From NCBI GenBank assembly GCA_045590935.1, contig JAZNSA010000075.1, positions 1 through 23,605 of the forward strand: DNA of 23,605 nt, in the 5' to 3' direction. Position numbers and translations under genes: made by a program. The notes beneath the pieces were generated by a model. That model was not told the origin of the DNA and ran no database searches. It saw only the letters and a program-made list of their open reading frames with translations. This DNA is from CAKSHP01 sp045590935. Lineage in GTDB: Bacteria; Bacillota; Clostridia; UBA1381; UMGS1253. This document shows positions 15,730 to 22,750 of this stretch, in pieces. Positions within the stretch are counted from its first letter, which is position 1. Each line of letters starts with the position of its first letter.

Positions 15730-16434
15730 TTAATCCCTGCTTCTTGTTCTGCTTATCCAATATAAAAGCTGACCCAATGCGGCAAGCGACGATGCAACAT
15801 AAGTCATAGCCGCTGCGCTTAAAACCTTTTTCGCCATCTCATTTTCCTGAGCTGCCAAAATATTTGCGCCTTCAAGGTTTGCAAGCGCTCTCCTGCTTGC
15901 ATTAAACTCAACAGGCAACGTTACAAGCGAAAACAAAACAACCGCCGCAAACATAATAACTCCAATCCATGCAAACGGGGTAAGTCCCAAAAATAATCCC
16001 AAGAAAAACATTGGCATTGCCAAATTTGAAGCAAGGCTTACAATCGGCACTATTGCCGTACGAATTTTTATCGGCACATAACCTTTTGCATGCTGAATTG
16101 CATGACCAACCTCATGCGCCGCAACGCCAAGTGCCGCAACCGAGGCTGACGAATAAACGCTGTCAGAAAGCCTTACAACATTTTCCCTGGGGTCAAAATG
16201 GTCAGTAAGCTCGCCGTCAATTCTTTCAACTCTTACATTATAAATTCCCGCATGATTTAAAATCTGCCTTGCAACGTCAGCAGCAGTATAGCCTCTTTGG
16301 TTTACAACCTTAGAATACTTTCCAAAAGTGTTTCTGACATTAGCAGATGCCCAAATTGAAATAATCAAAGGAACCAAAATGAAAACAAGATAATCCGAGA
16401 ATGCCGAAGCACCATATCCACCATAAAATAACAT
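15730..16434 (-). CDS. Membrane zinc metallopeptidase (YugP/Zn_peptidase_2 family)
   Basis: Integral membrane peptidase of 234 residues with the HEVGH zinc motif at 107-111 (H107, H111, catalytic E108) and a likely third ligand E177 in PVEFNASRRA. Hydrophobic segments lie near 12-30, 127-152, 153-174 and 207-227, so the catalytic part faces one side of the membrane between the first and second helices. HFDPRENVVRLS at 79-90 is a family signature. The family resembles Bacillus YugP; no substrate is established as far as I know. Start: ATG at 16434 with GGGAG (16445-16449) upstream. It is inserted between fmt and rsmB, which are adjacent in Bacillus. I recall the same insertion in other Clostridia, so it is probably an old lineage feature rather than recent transfer. 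Confidence 0.92.
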   Translation of the reverse strand: MLFYGGYGASAFSDYLVFILVPLIISIWASANVRNTFGKYSKVVNQRGYTAADVARQILNHAGIYNVRVERIDGELTDHFDPRENVVRLSDSVYSSASVAALGVAAHEVGHAIQHAKGYVPIKIRTAIVPIVSLASNLAMPMFFLGLFLGLTPFAWIGVIMFAAVVLFSLVTLPVEFNASRRALANLEGANILAAQENEMAKKVLSAAAMTYVASSLAALGQLLYWISRTRSRD

Positions 16435-16461
16435 ATATAATAATCTCCCTTTTTTATTTTT

Positions 16462-17397
16462 TTAAATACCTAAAATAGTTTTTTTCTCTATAGCGTGTCC
16501 CATAAGGTAGCTTTTTGCGCTCATCATTTTCTTTCCTTCAACCTGTAGCTGTATAATTTCAATATATCCGTCGCTTACCGCAACCTTAAGTCCACCCTTT
16601 GCATCCGACAAAACAACCTCGCCGTTTTTGTAACTGTGGCTTTCAATCTCATACGAAGCCTCACCTATCTTAACAATCTCTCCATTATAATAGGTGTACG
16701 CAAGAGGCCACGAATTTAACCCTCTTACAAGATTTTTAATTTCCTTGCCTCTTTTTGACCAATCGATTTCCCCTTCTTTTTTTTCAAGCATTCGAGCGTA
16801 TGTGCTAAGCTCATCATTTTGCTTTTCCCTCGGAAGAGCACTCTTTTCAGCAATAGAAATAACGTCTAAAATCAATTTTCCGCCAAGCTCTGCCAAACGC
16901 ACAGTAAGCTCCGCCGCCGTCTCGTCAGGCAAAATTTCAAGCTCCGCTTTTTTTATCATATCGCCCGTATCAAGCCCTTTTTCCATATGCATAGCCGTAA
17001 CGCCCGTTTTTTCTTCTCCGTCTATTATGCACCTTTGTATCGGTGCAGCCCCTCTGTACTTAGGCAAAAGTGAAGCATGAATGTTGATACATCCGTGTTT
17101 TGGATAATTCAATATATACTCAGGCAAAATTTTTCCATACGCCGCAACAACTATCATCTCGGGCTCAAGCCTGTTTAAAACCTCCTCAAGCTCAAAATTT
17201 TTCACGCTGTCGGGCTGAAAAAGCTCAATATTTTTTTCAATTGCAAATTCACCAACAGGCGTTTGAACAATCTTTTGCCCTCTTCCTTTTTTTTTCGCAG
17301 GCTGACTAACAACTCCAACAACCTCATGACCGCCCGCATATATCGCCTCCAGGGCTGTCTTTGCAAACTCAGGCGTTCCCATAAAAAGTATCTTCAA
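16462..17397 (-). CDS. fmt: Methionyl-tRNA formyltransferase
   Basis: Formylates initiator Met-tRNA using 10-formyltetrahydrofolate. It is full length at 311 residues. The N-terminal Rossmann domain begins MKILFMGTPEFA. The catalytic region INIHASLLPKYRGAAPIQ holds N105 and H107, followed by GLDTGDMI at 141-148. The C-terminal OB-like tRNA-binding domain covers about 205-311. The start codon is TTG: GGAGGAGG (17405-17412) lies 7 nt upstream and the standard family N-terminus begins exactly there. The next in-frame ATG is at residue 6, inside the conserved nucleotide-binding strand, so it cannot be the start. It follows def by 38 nt; deformylase later removes the group that this enzyme adds. 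Confidence 0.97.
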   Translation of the reverse strand: MKILFMGTPEFAKTALEAIYAGGHEVVGVVSQPAKKKGRGQKIVQTPVGEFAIEKNIELFQPDSVKNFELEEVLNRLEPEMIVVAAYGKILPEYILNYPKHGCINIHASLLPKYRGAAPIQRCIIDGEEKTGVTAMHMEKGLDTGDMIKKAELEILPDETAAELTVRLAELGGKLILDVISIAEKSALPREKQNDELSTYARMLEKKEGEIDWSKRGKEIKNLVRGLNSWPLAYTYYNGEIVKIGEASYEIESHSYKNGEVVLSDAKGGLKVAVSDGYIEIIQLQVEGKKMMSAKSYLMGHAIEKKTILGI

Positions 17398-17404
17398 ACC
17401 AATG

Positions 17405-17412
17405 CCTCCTCC
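17405..17412 (-). promoter_or_regulatory. fmt: Ribosome-binding site that sets the fmt TTG start
   Basis: GGAGGAGG on the minus strand is 7 nt before the TTG at 17395-17397, in the 38-nt gap between def and fmt. It is one of the strongest Shine-Dalgarno sequences in the window and supports the TTG start. Confidence 0.8.
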
Positions 17413-17435
17413 GCTAAAAAATCATAAAAGCTTAA

Positions 17436-17900
17436 TTATTCGTCGTCCTTTAAATATCTTACAACCTTATCAATAAAAAGTTTTCCGTCTAAGTGTTCAC
17501 ACTCGTGGCATATAGCCTGAGCCAAAAGCCCAACGCCCTTGTACTCATGCTCAACCCCGTAGCGGTCCTTAGCTCTTACTATTGCAATCTCAGGTCTTTT
17601 AACCAAACCTCTTACACCAGGCACGCTAAGGCAGCCCTCGCTAACCTCAACCTCACCTTTTTTATACACAATAACAGGGTTTACAAGCTCAAGCCTTTCG
17701 CCTTCCTCTCTTGTATCAATAACAACAACTCTCTTTAAAATTCCTACCTGAACTGCGGCAAGCCCAACTCCGTTTGCCTCATACATAGTGTCATACAAGT
17801 CATCAATCAAATCGCTAAGCTTCTTATCGAAATTAACAACCTCACGGCTTTTCTTTCTTAAAACGTCATCGCCTTCTTCTCGAATATTACGAATTGCCAA
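17436..17900 (-). CDS. def: Peptide deformylase
   Basis: Metalloenzyme that removes the N-formyl group from new proteins. The 154-residue length is typical. Motif 2, EGCLSVPG, supplies metal ligand C90. Motif 3, HECEHLDG (132-139), supplies H132, H136 and catalytic E133. Motif 1 reads GVGLAAVQVG (44-53): the glutamine Q51 is kept, but the usual proline (GxGLAAPQ) is replaced by valine through a clear GTT codon. The start is a TTG at 17900 with AAGAAGGG (17911-17918) 10 nt upstream. The protein begins MAIRNIR like its relatives, and no in-frame ATG or GTG offers a better N-terminus. It lies 22 nt after priA and 38 nt before fmt. Confidence 0.95.
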   Translation of the reverse strand: MAIRNIREEGDDVLRKKSREVVNFDKKLSDLIDDLYDTMYEANGVGLAAVQVGILKRVVVIDTREEGERLELVNPVIVYKKGEVEVSEGCLSVPGVRGLVKRPEIAIVRAKDRYGVEHEYKGVGLLAQAICHECEHLDGKLFIDKVVRYLKDDE

Positions 17901-17922
17901 AATTTATCATCCCTTCTTTAAA

Positions 17923-20349
17923 TCATAATGTAGACGGATTATTGTCTATAACAAGCGTCATAGTCTTGTTATAGCCTCCCCTAACAAAAGCATCCACAGT
18001 CTCCCTTGATATATCATCTATATTATCTTTATGCTTAATTATTATCTGATATCTGAATTTATCTTTAATTTTTCCAATTGCCGACTTCGACGGACCAAGA
18101 ATCATAATATCTTCCCTATCCGCAAATCGTCTCTTAAGCCAATTTGCCATTCTTCCTATGCAACCCGAAATCTCATCCTCATTCTCGCCAGTAATCAAAA
18201 TTGAAGTTATTTCGCAAAACGGAGGATAGCCCATAACCTTTCTCAGCTTTATTTCTTCCTCATAAAATCCCTTATAATCATGATTTTTAGCGTGAACTAT
18301 AACGCTGTTATCCGGGCTGTATGTTTGAATAACAGCACGCCCTTTAAGAGTCTTTCTGCCGGCTCTTCCCGAAACCTGCTCAATAAGTGCAAACGTCTTT
18401 TCTGAGCTTCTGTAGTCATCTATATAAAGCGACGTATCTATGCATAAAACAGCCGCAAGCGTTACATTTTCAAAATCGTGTCCCTTTGAAACCATCTGCG
18501 TTCCAACCAAAATATCTGCCTTTTGCTCACCAAAGCTTTGCAAAATTTTCGTATGCGAATTTTTTTTCGTTGTCGTATCGAAATCCATTCTCAAAATTCT
18601 AAGGTCGCTAAATCTGCTTGCAAGCTCCTCTTCAAGCTTTTGCGTTCCCGACCCCAAATACTTTATATATCTGCTCGAGCACGACGGACAAACAGAGTAG
18701 TTTTTTATTGCGTACCCGCAATAGTGGCACACAAGCGCATCCTCACGTTTATGATACGTCAGTGAAATACTGCAATGCGGACACTGCGCAACAAACCCAC
18801 ATTCTCTGCACGAAACAAACGTTGAAAAGCCTCGCCTGTTAAGCAAAATTATACTTTGTTGCTTGTTTTGCCTGTTTTTATCAATCTCAATTGCAAGCGC
18901 ATCCGAAAAAATAGACATATTTCCCGATTTAAGCTCATTTCTCATATCAACGCAAATAATTTCGGGCAATGGGTTTTTATTAAACCTCTCCTTCATTTCA
19001 AGCAAAGTATATTCCCCGCTTTTTGCCTTATAATAGCTTTCAACAAGCGGGGTAGCCGACGCCATCAATACAATAGCCCCATGCTGCCTTGCTCTTATGA
19101 AAGCAACCTCCCTTGCGTGATACCTTGGGCTTTTGTCAGCCTTGTAGCTCTGCTCGTGCTCCTCATCAATAATAATAACACCAATATTTTTAAGCGGTGC
19201 AAAAACAGCGCTCCTCGCTCCAAGCACAACCTTAGCTTTTCCCGAATTTATCTTATCCCATTCATCAAGGCGCTCTCCCTTAGACAGCCTGCTGTGCAAA
19301 ATGGCAACCTCTCCCGAAAATCTTGACGTAAACCGCTTCGTCATAAGCGGCGTAAGCGATATTTCAGGAACGAGAACAATTGCCGTTTTATTCATCTGCA
19401 AGCATTTTTTTACCGCTCTTATAAAAATTTCTGTTTTTCCCGAGCCTGTTACGCCATGAAGCAAAAACTTTTCACACCTGTTTTCGCTTATCGCCTTGCT
19501 TACCTTTTTAAAAACATCTTTTTGCTCCTCCGTAAGCAAAAGCTCATCACTTTCTTCTTGCTCAGCTAAAATAGGCGAACGCATACGCCTTTTATACACG
19601 TTTTTAACAATATTTTTATCAATAAGTGCTTTTATTACAGCGCTCGTTGCCCCTGTTTGCGAAACAACCTCCGCATACGATGCAATTGCCCGATTTGCCT
19701 GAAGATACAAAATAACCTCCGCTTGCTTCCTCGCATTTTTAGGAAGTGTTTCAAGCGCCTTATCCGCTTCGCCCTTGTCTAAAAGCTCCAAATATCTTTC
19801 CTGCGCCTCGCCTACAAGCTCCTTATTGATTTCAGTCTTTTTTAAAACTCCCCTTTCAAGCAAACTCAAAACCGCCCCATTAGCATTCTTGCCAACTGAT
19901 TTCTCAATGCCCTCCAATGTCATTTTGCCTTTTTTTAAGAGAGTTATTATTTTTTTATATATAGGAAGTGCTAAATATTCTTCAATATCAGCATCAAAAT
20001 TAAGCTCAAACGCCTCTGAAAAAACAGCCTTATATCCCGACGGAATAAGAAGTGCAACAGCTTCCGCATAGGTACACAGTGTCTTTTTTCTTATCTCGCA
20101 AATAAGCTCTGCCCCATTCTCGTCAAAAAAAGTTTTTTCAAAAACTCTGTCAAGCTCTTTTAAATCTTCATTATCCGCAAAACGCAGATTTAAAACAAAT
20201 CCCTCGGCTGTATTATTTCCTTTTCCAAAAGGAACAAAAACTCTGTTTCCGACAAAAACATCCTTCCCATAAGGCACGTAATAATCGAAAATTCTGTCAA
20301 GCTCCTTCGCTTTGCTGATAATAATAACGCCTGCAACCTTACGCATCAT
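17923..20349 (-). CDS. priA: Primosomal protein N' (replication restart helicase PriA)
   Basis: 3'-to-5' DNA helicase that reloads the replisome at collapsed forks. The protein has 808 residues. An N-terminal 3'-OH-binding domain (about 5-105) precedes a winged-helix region. The helicase core has Walker A GVTGSGKT at 299-306, the DEEH box at 395-398, and MASATP at 429-434. An inserted zinc module has eight cysteines in four CxxC pairs at 514/517, 523/526, 541/544 and 554/557. LVGTQMVSKGHDFENV and QVSGRAGR form the later helicase motifs. Two ATG codons start the frame; the first overlaps the coaBC stop codon in an ATGA arrangement. It lies 22 nt before def. Confidence 0.98.
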   Translation of the reverse strand: MMRKVAGVIIISKAKELDRIFDYYVPYGKDVFVGNRVFVPFGKGNNTAEGFVLNLRFADNEDLKELDRVFEKTFFDENGAELICEIRKKTLCTYAEAVALLIPSGYKAVFSEAFELNFDADIEEYLALPIYKKIITLLKKGKMTLEGIEKSVGKNANGAVLSLLERGVLKKTEINKELVGEAQERYLELLDKGEADKALETLPKNARKQAEVILYLQANRAIASYAEVVSQTGATSAVIKALIDKNIVKNVYKRRMRSPILAEQEESDELLLTEEQKDVFKKVSKAISENRCEKFLLHGVTGSGKTEIFIRAVKKCLQMNKTAIVLVPEISLTPLMTKRFTSRFSGEVAILHSRLSKGERLDEWDKINSGKAKVVLGARSAVFAPLKNIGVIIIDEEHEQSYKADKSPRYHAREVAFIRARQHGAIVLMASATPLVESYYKAKSGEYTLLEMKERFNKNPLPEIICVDMRNELKSGNMSIFSDALAIEIDKNRQNKQQSIILLNRRGFSTFVSCRECGFVAQCPHCSISLTYHKREDALVCHYCGYAIKNYSVCPSCSSRYIKYLGSGTQKLEEELASRFSDLRILRMDFDTTTKKNSHTKILQSFGEQKADILVGTQMVSKGHDFENVTLAAVLCIDTSLYIDDYRSSEKTFALIEQVSGRAGRKTLKGRAVIQTYSPDNSVIVHAKNHDYKGFYEEEIKLRKVMGYPPFCEITSILITGENEDEISGCIGRMANWLKRRFADREDIMILGPSKSAIGKIKDKFRYQIIIKHKDNIDDISRETVDAFVRGGYNKTMTLVIDNNPSTL

Positions 20350-21548
20350 AACGCCCTCTTTTTTATAGCCTCATCAAGTATAATATGTGCAAGCCTCTCC
20401 TTTGGCATATTATCCAAGGCTAGTGCCTCTCCGTCTGCAAAAAGTACCGTAACGGTATTTGTATCAACGCCAAAGCCCGCTCCCTTATCAAACAAATTAT
20501 TTGCAACAATAAAATCGCAATTTTTCTTTTTAAGCTTATCCTTTGCACTCTCTATAAGCTGTTTTGTTTCCATGCAAAAGCCAACAAGCACTTGTCCGTC
20601 TTTCTTTTCTTCTCCAAGAGAAGATAAAATGTCCCTGTTTCTTACAAGCTCAATGCTCATTTCCTCTTTGCCACTCTTTTTTATTTTATTGTCGCTAACT
20701 TCTTTCGGCTTAAAATCCGCTACCGCCGCCGCCATAACAATTATATCGCATCCTTTTGCACGCTCAATAATTGCATCATACATCTCATCTGCACTTTCAA
20801 CAAAAACATTTTCTATATTTTCAATCGGCTTAAGCGCCGTTTTTCCGCTTACCAAAATAACACTTGCGCCTCGTCTTTTTGCCGCAAGAGCAACCGCATA
20901 TCCCATTTTGCCCGATGAATGATTTGTTATAAACCTTACAGGGTCTATCGCTTCGCGTGTAGCCCCTGCACTTACCATAACAGTTTTTCCCTCTAAATCA
21001 GCTTCAAACGCAATTGCATCAATCGCCGCCTCAACTATTTCCTCAGCCTCAGCCATTCTTCCTTTTCCCATATCGCCGCAAGCAAGAATTCCGTCTTTGC
21101 CGTAAACCGTTAAGAACCCGTATTCTTCAAGCGCTTTAATGTTTCTTTGAGTTATCTCATTTTCAAGCATACCCGTATTCATAGCAGGTGCCAAAAGCAC
21201 GGGTGCTCTCGTTGCTAAAACCGTTGCAGTTAAAGGGTTATCGCTTATTCCTGCCGCAAATTTCGCAATAGTATTTGCGCTCGCAGGCGCAACAATAATC
21301 AAATCTGCCTTCTTCGCAAGCTCAACGTGCTCAACCTCCCAGCGTTCAGGGCGGTTAAACATATTATCATAAACAGGATTTTGAGAAAGCGTACGAAATG
21401 TCAGTTCACCAACAAACTCCTTTGCCGCATCAGTCATTATAACAAAAACCTCTGCTCCAAGCTTTTTTAGCATACTAACAAGTGTACACGATTTGTATGC
21501 GGCAATTCCGCCGCAAACGCCAACAACAACACACTTACCCTTAAGCAT
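20346..21548 (-). CDS. coaBC: Bifunctional phosphopantothenoylcysteine decarboxylase / phosphopantothenate-cysteine ligase
   Basis: Two consecutive steps of coenzyme A synthesis in one protein: CoaB joins cysteine to 4'-phosphopantothenate and CoaC decarboxylates the product with FMN. The N-terminal CoaC half has GGIAAYKS (13-20), catalytic H74 in EVEHVELA, the PAMN motif at 121-124 and the substrate-flap cysteine C157 in GILACGDMGKGRMAE. The CoaB half follows from about residue 185, with VSAGATREAIDPVRFI and NHSSGKMG. The frame is open to a GTG at 21554. I choose the ATG at 21548, with GGTGA 6 nt upstream, giving 400 residues and the normal start MLKGKCVVVGVCGG. It overlaps priA by 4 nt. Confidence 0.97.
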   Translation of the reverse strand: MLKGKCVVVGVCGGIAAYKSCTLVSMLKKLGAEVFVIMTDAAKEFVGELTFRTLSQNPVYDNMFNRPERWEVEHVELAKKADLIIVAPASANTIAKFAAGISDNPLTATVLATRAPVLLAPAMNTGMLENEITQRNIKALEEYGFLTVYGKDGILACGDMGKGRMAEAEEIVEAAIDAIAFEADLEGKTVMVSAGATREAIDPVRFITNHSSGKMGYAVALAAKRRGASVILVSGKTALKPIENIENVFVESADEMYDAIIERAKGCDIIVMAAAVADFKPKEVSDNKIKKSGKEEMSIELVRNRDILSSLGEEKKDGQVLVGFCMETKQLIESAKDKLKKKNCDFIVANNLFDKGAGFGVDTNTVTVLFADGEALALDNMPKERLAHIILDEAIKKRAL

Positions 21549-21587
21549 TTTCACTCACCGCCTATCTAACAATAATTAAACAAAGAA

Positions 21588-21839
21588 TTATTCCTCGTCT
21601 CTTTTGTAGTCAAAATCAATCTTAGCCGTCTGCCTGATTTTTCCGTCATATATTTCTCTTACTGCCTCGCTTATTGCCTGGTCATAATCGCCTTCAAACC
21701 CATTTTCCTTGCATCCAAGCTCTCTCGCTCTTCTTGATGCAACAATAACAAGTGAATAACGAGTTCCCGGGATTGTTTTCTCTCCTACCTTCTCTGTACC
21801 GATTTTTTCTAATAATTCTCCTATAGGTGGGTAAATCAT
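21588..21839 (-). CDS. rpoZ: DNA-directed RNA polymerase subunit omega
   Basis: Small RNA polymerase subunit that helps beta-prime folding and assembly. The protein has 83 residues: N-terminal MIYPPIGELLEKI, then the conserved core TRYSLVIVASRRARELG, then EAVREIYDGKI. It is slightly longer than Bacillus omega because of an insertion after the first helix (GTEKVGEKTIPG), a form I associate with Clostridia. The frame reaches a TTG at 21857, but the ATG at 21839 has AAAGGAAG (21847-21854) 7 nt upstream and gives the expected N-terminus. It lies 55 nt after gmk, the widest gap in the 19-gene run. Confidence 0.93.
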   Translation of the reverse strand: MIYPPIGELLEKIGTEKVGEKTIPGTRYSLVIVASRRARELGCKENGFEGDYDQAISEAVREIYDGKIRQTAKIDFDYKRDEE

Positions 21840-21894
21840 AAAACATCTTCCTTTCAATTTTGTACTTTTATGTATATTTATTTTTTATGTATTT

Positions 21895-22458
21895 TTATTT
21901 TTGTAAATCATCAATTATTTTCGAAATCTTCTCAGCCGCAAACTCAACTCGGTCATTTTCAACCCTATAATCATATTGCGGAGCAAAGCTCATTTCCCAT
22001 TCTGCCGTCGCCAATCTTTTTTCAACAACATCCATTTCTTCCGTACACCTTCCTATAAGCCTCTCCCGAAGCTCCTGCATAGACGGCGGGTAGATAAAAA
22101 TCAAAACTGCATCAGGGCGCTTTTCTCTTATCTGCATTGCCCCATTAACTTCAATCTCCAAAATCACATTTTTCCCGTCATTAAGCATTTTATCAACAAA
22201 CTGCTTTGGCGTTCCATAATAATTCTCGCAAAAAACCGCGTGCTCCAAAAACAAATCCTCATCAATCATTTTCTTAAACTTTTCTTTGTTTAAAAAGAAA
22301 TAATTAACTCCGTCTACCTCGCCTTCCCTTGGAGCTCTCGTAGTTGCAGAAACGCTCATAACAACGTCCTCTCTCTTTTCAAACAGCTGTTTTATAACTG
22401 TTCCCTTCCCCGTTCCCGACGGACCGGAAACAACAAGAAGACTTCCCTTTTTTCCCAA
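21895..22458 (-). CDS. gmk: Guanylate kinase
   Basis: Phosphorylates GMP and dGMP to the diphosphates with ATP. In Firmicutes the enzyme is inhibited by (p)ppGpp, which would link this gene run to the stringent response (family knowledge). It is full length at 187 residues. The P-loop GPSGTGKGT is at 12-20, followed by VSATTRAPREGEVDGVNYFF in the GMP-binding domain, with EIEVNGAMQIREKRPDAVLI and a CTEEMDVVEKRL stretch in the lid. The start is TTG at 22458, 1 nt after the remA stop codon, with GGAGG (22468-22472) 9 nt upstream. No in-frame ATG or GTG precedes the P-loop. Confidence 0.97.
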   Translation of the reverse strand: MGKKGSLLVVSGPSGTGKGTVIKQLFEKREDVVMSVSATTRAPREGEVDGVNYFFLNKEKFKKMIDEDLFLEHAVFCENYYGTPKQFVDKMLNDGKNVILEIEVNGAMQIREKRPDAVLIFIYPPSMQELRERLIGRCTEEMDVVEKRLATAEWEMSFAPQYDYRVENDRVEFAAEKISKIIDDLQK

Positions 22459-22459
22459 C

Positions 22460-22738
22460 TTACGCTTCCTCCTCTCCAGATGCTAAATCAACAATTTCGC
22501 TGCCGTCGCCTCCAAGCCTGTTAGCAACCGTTTCAGGCATCAACGCCGACAAAATAATATGGTCGCTATCCATTATAACAACCGCTCTTGTTCTTCTTCC
22601 GCAGGTTGCATCAATAAGCATAGCCCTGTCTCTCGCCTCCTGCACCATCCTCTTTATTGGAGCAGATTCAGGGCTTACAACGGCAATAAGCCTTCCTGCG
22701 GCTATTATATTTCCATATCCGATATTTATAAGCTTCAT
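22460..22738 (-). CDS. remA: Extracellular matrix regulatory protein RemA (DUF370)
   Basis: Small DNA-binding regulator; in Bacillus subtilis RemA activates biofilm-matrix and osmoprotection genes. The 92-residue protein begins MKLINIGYGNIIAAGRLIAVV and keeps the conserved core SAPIKRMVQEARDR, LIDATCGRRTRAVVIMDSDH and LSALMPETVANR. The tail is acidic. Start: ATG at 22738 with a GGGG-type site upstream, 12 nt after yicC. It is 1 nt from gmk, the same yloC-remA-gmk arrangement as in Bacillus. Its targets here cannot be inferred from the window. Confidence 0.95.
   Translation of the reverse strand: MKLINIGYGNIIAAGRLIAVVSPESAPIKRMVQEARDRAMLIDATCGRRTRAVVIMDSDHIILSALMPETVANRLGGDGSEIVDLASGEEEA
22468..22472 (-). 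promoter_or_regulatory. gmk: Ribosome-binding site that sets the gmk TTG start
   Basis: GGAGG on the minus strand lies in the last codons of remA, 9 nt before the TTG at 22456-22458. It is the main evidence that gmk starts at TTG. Confidence 0.8.
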
Positions 22739-22750
22739 CTTTATACCCCT

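Noticed and set aside
18856..19326. 156-codon plus-strand open frame
   Set aside because: Antisense to the PriA helicase core with no family resemblance; an artefact of AT-rich codon use on the coding strand.
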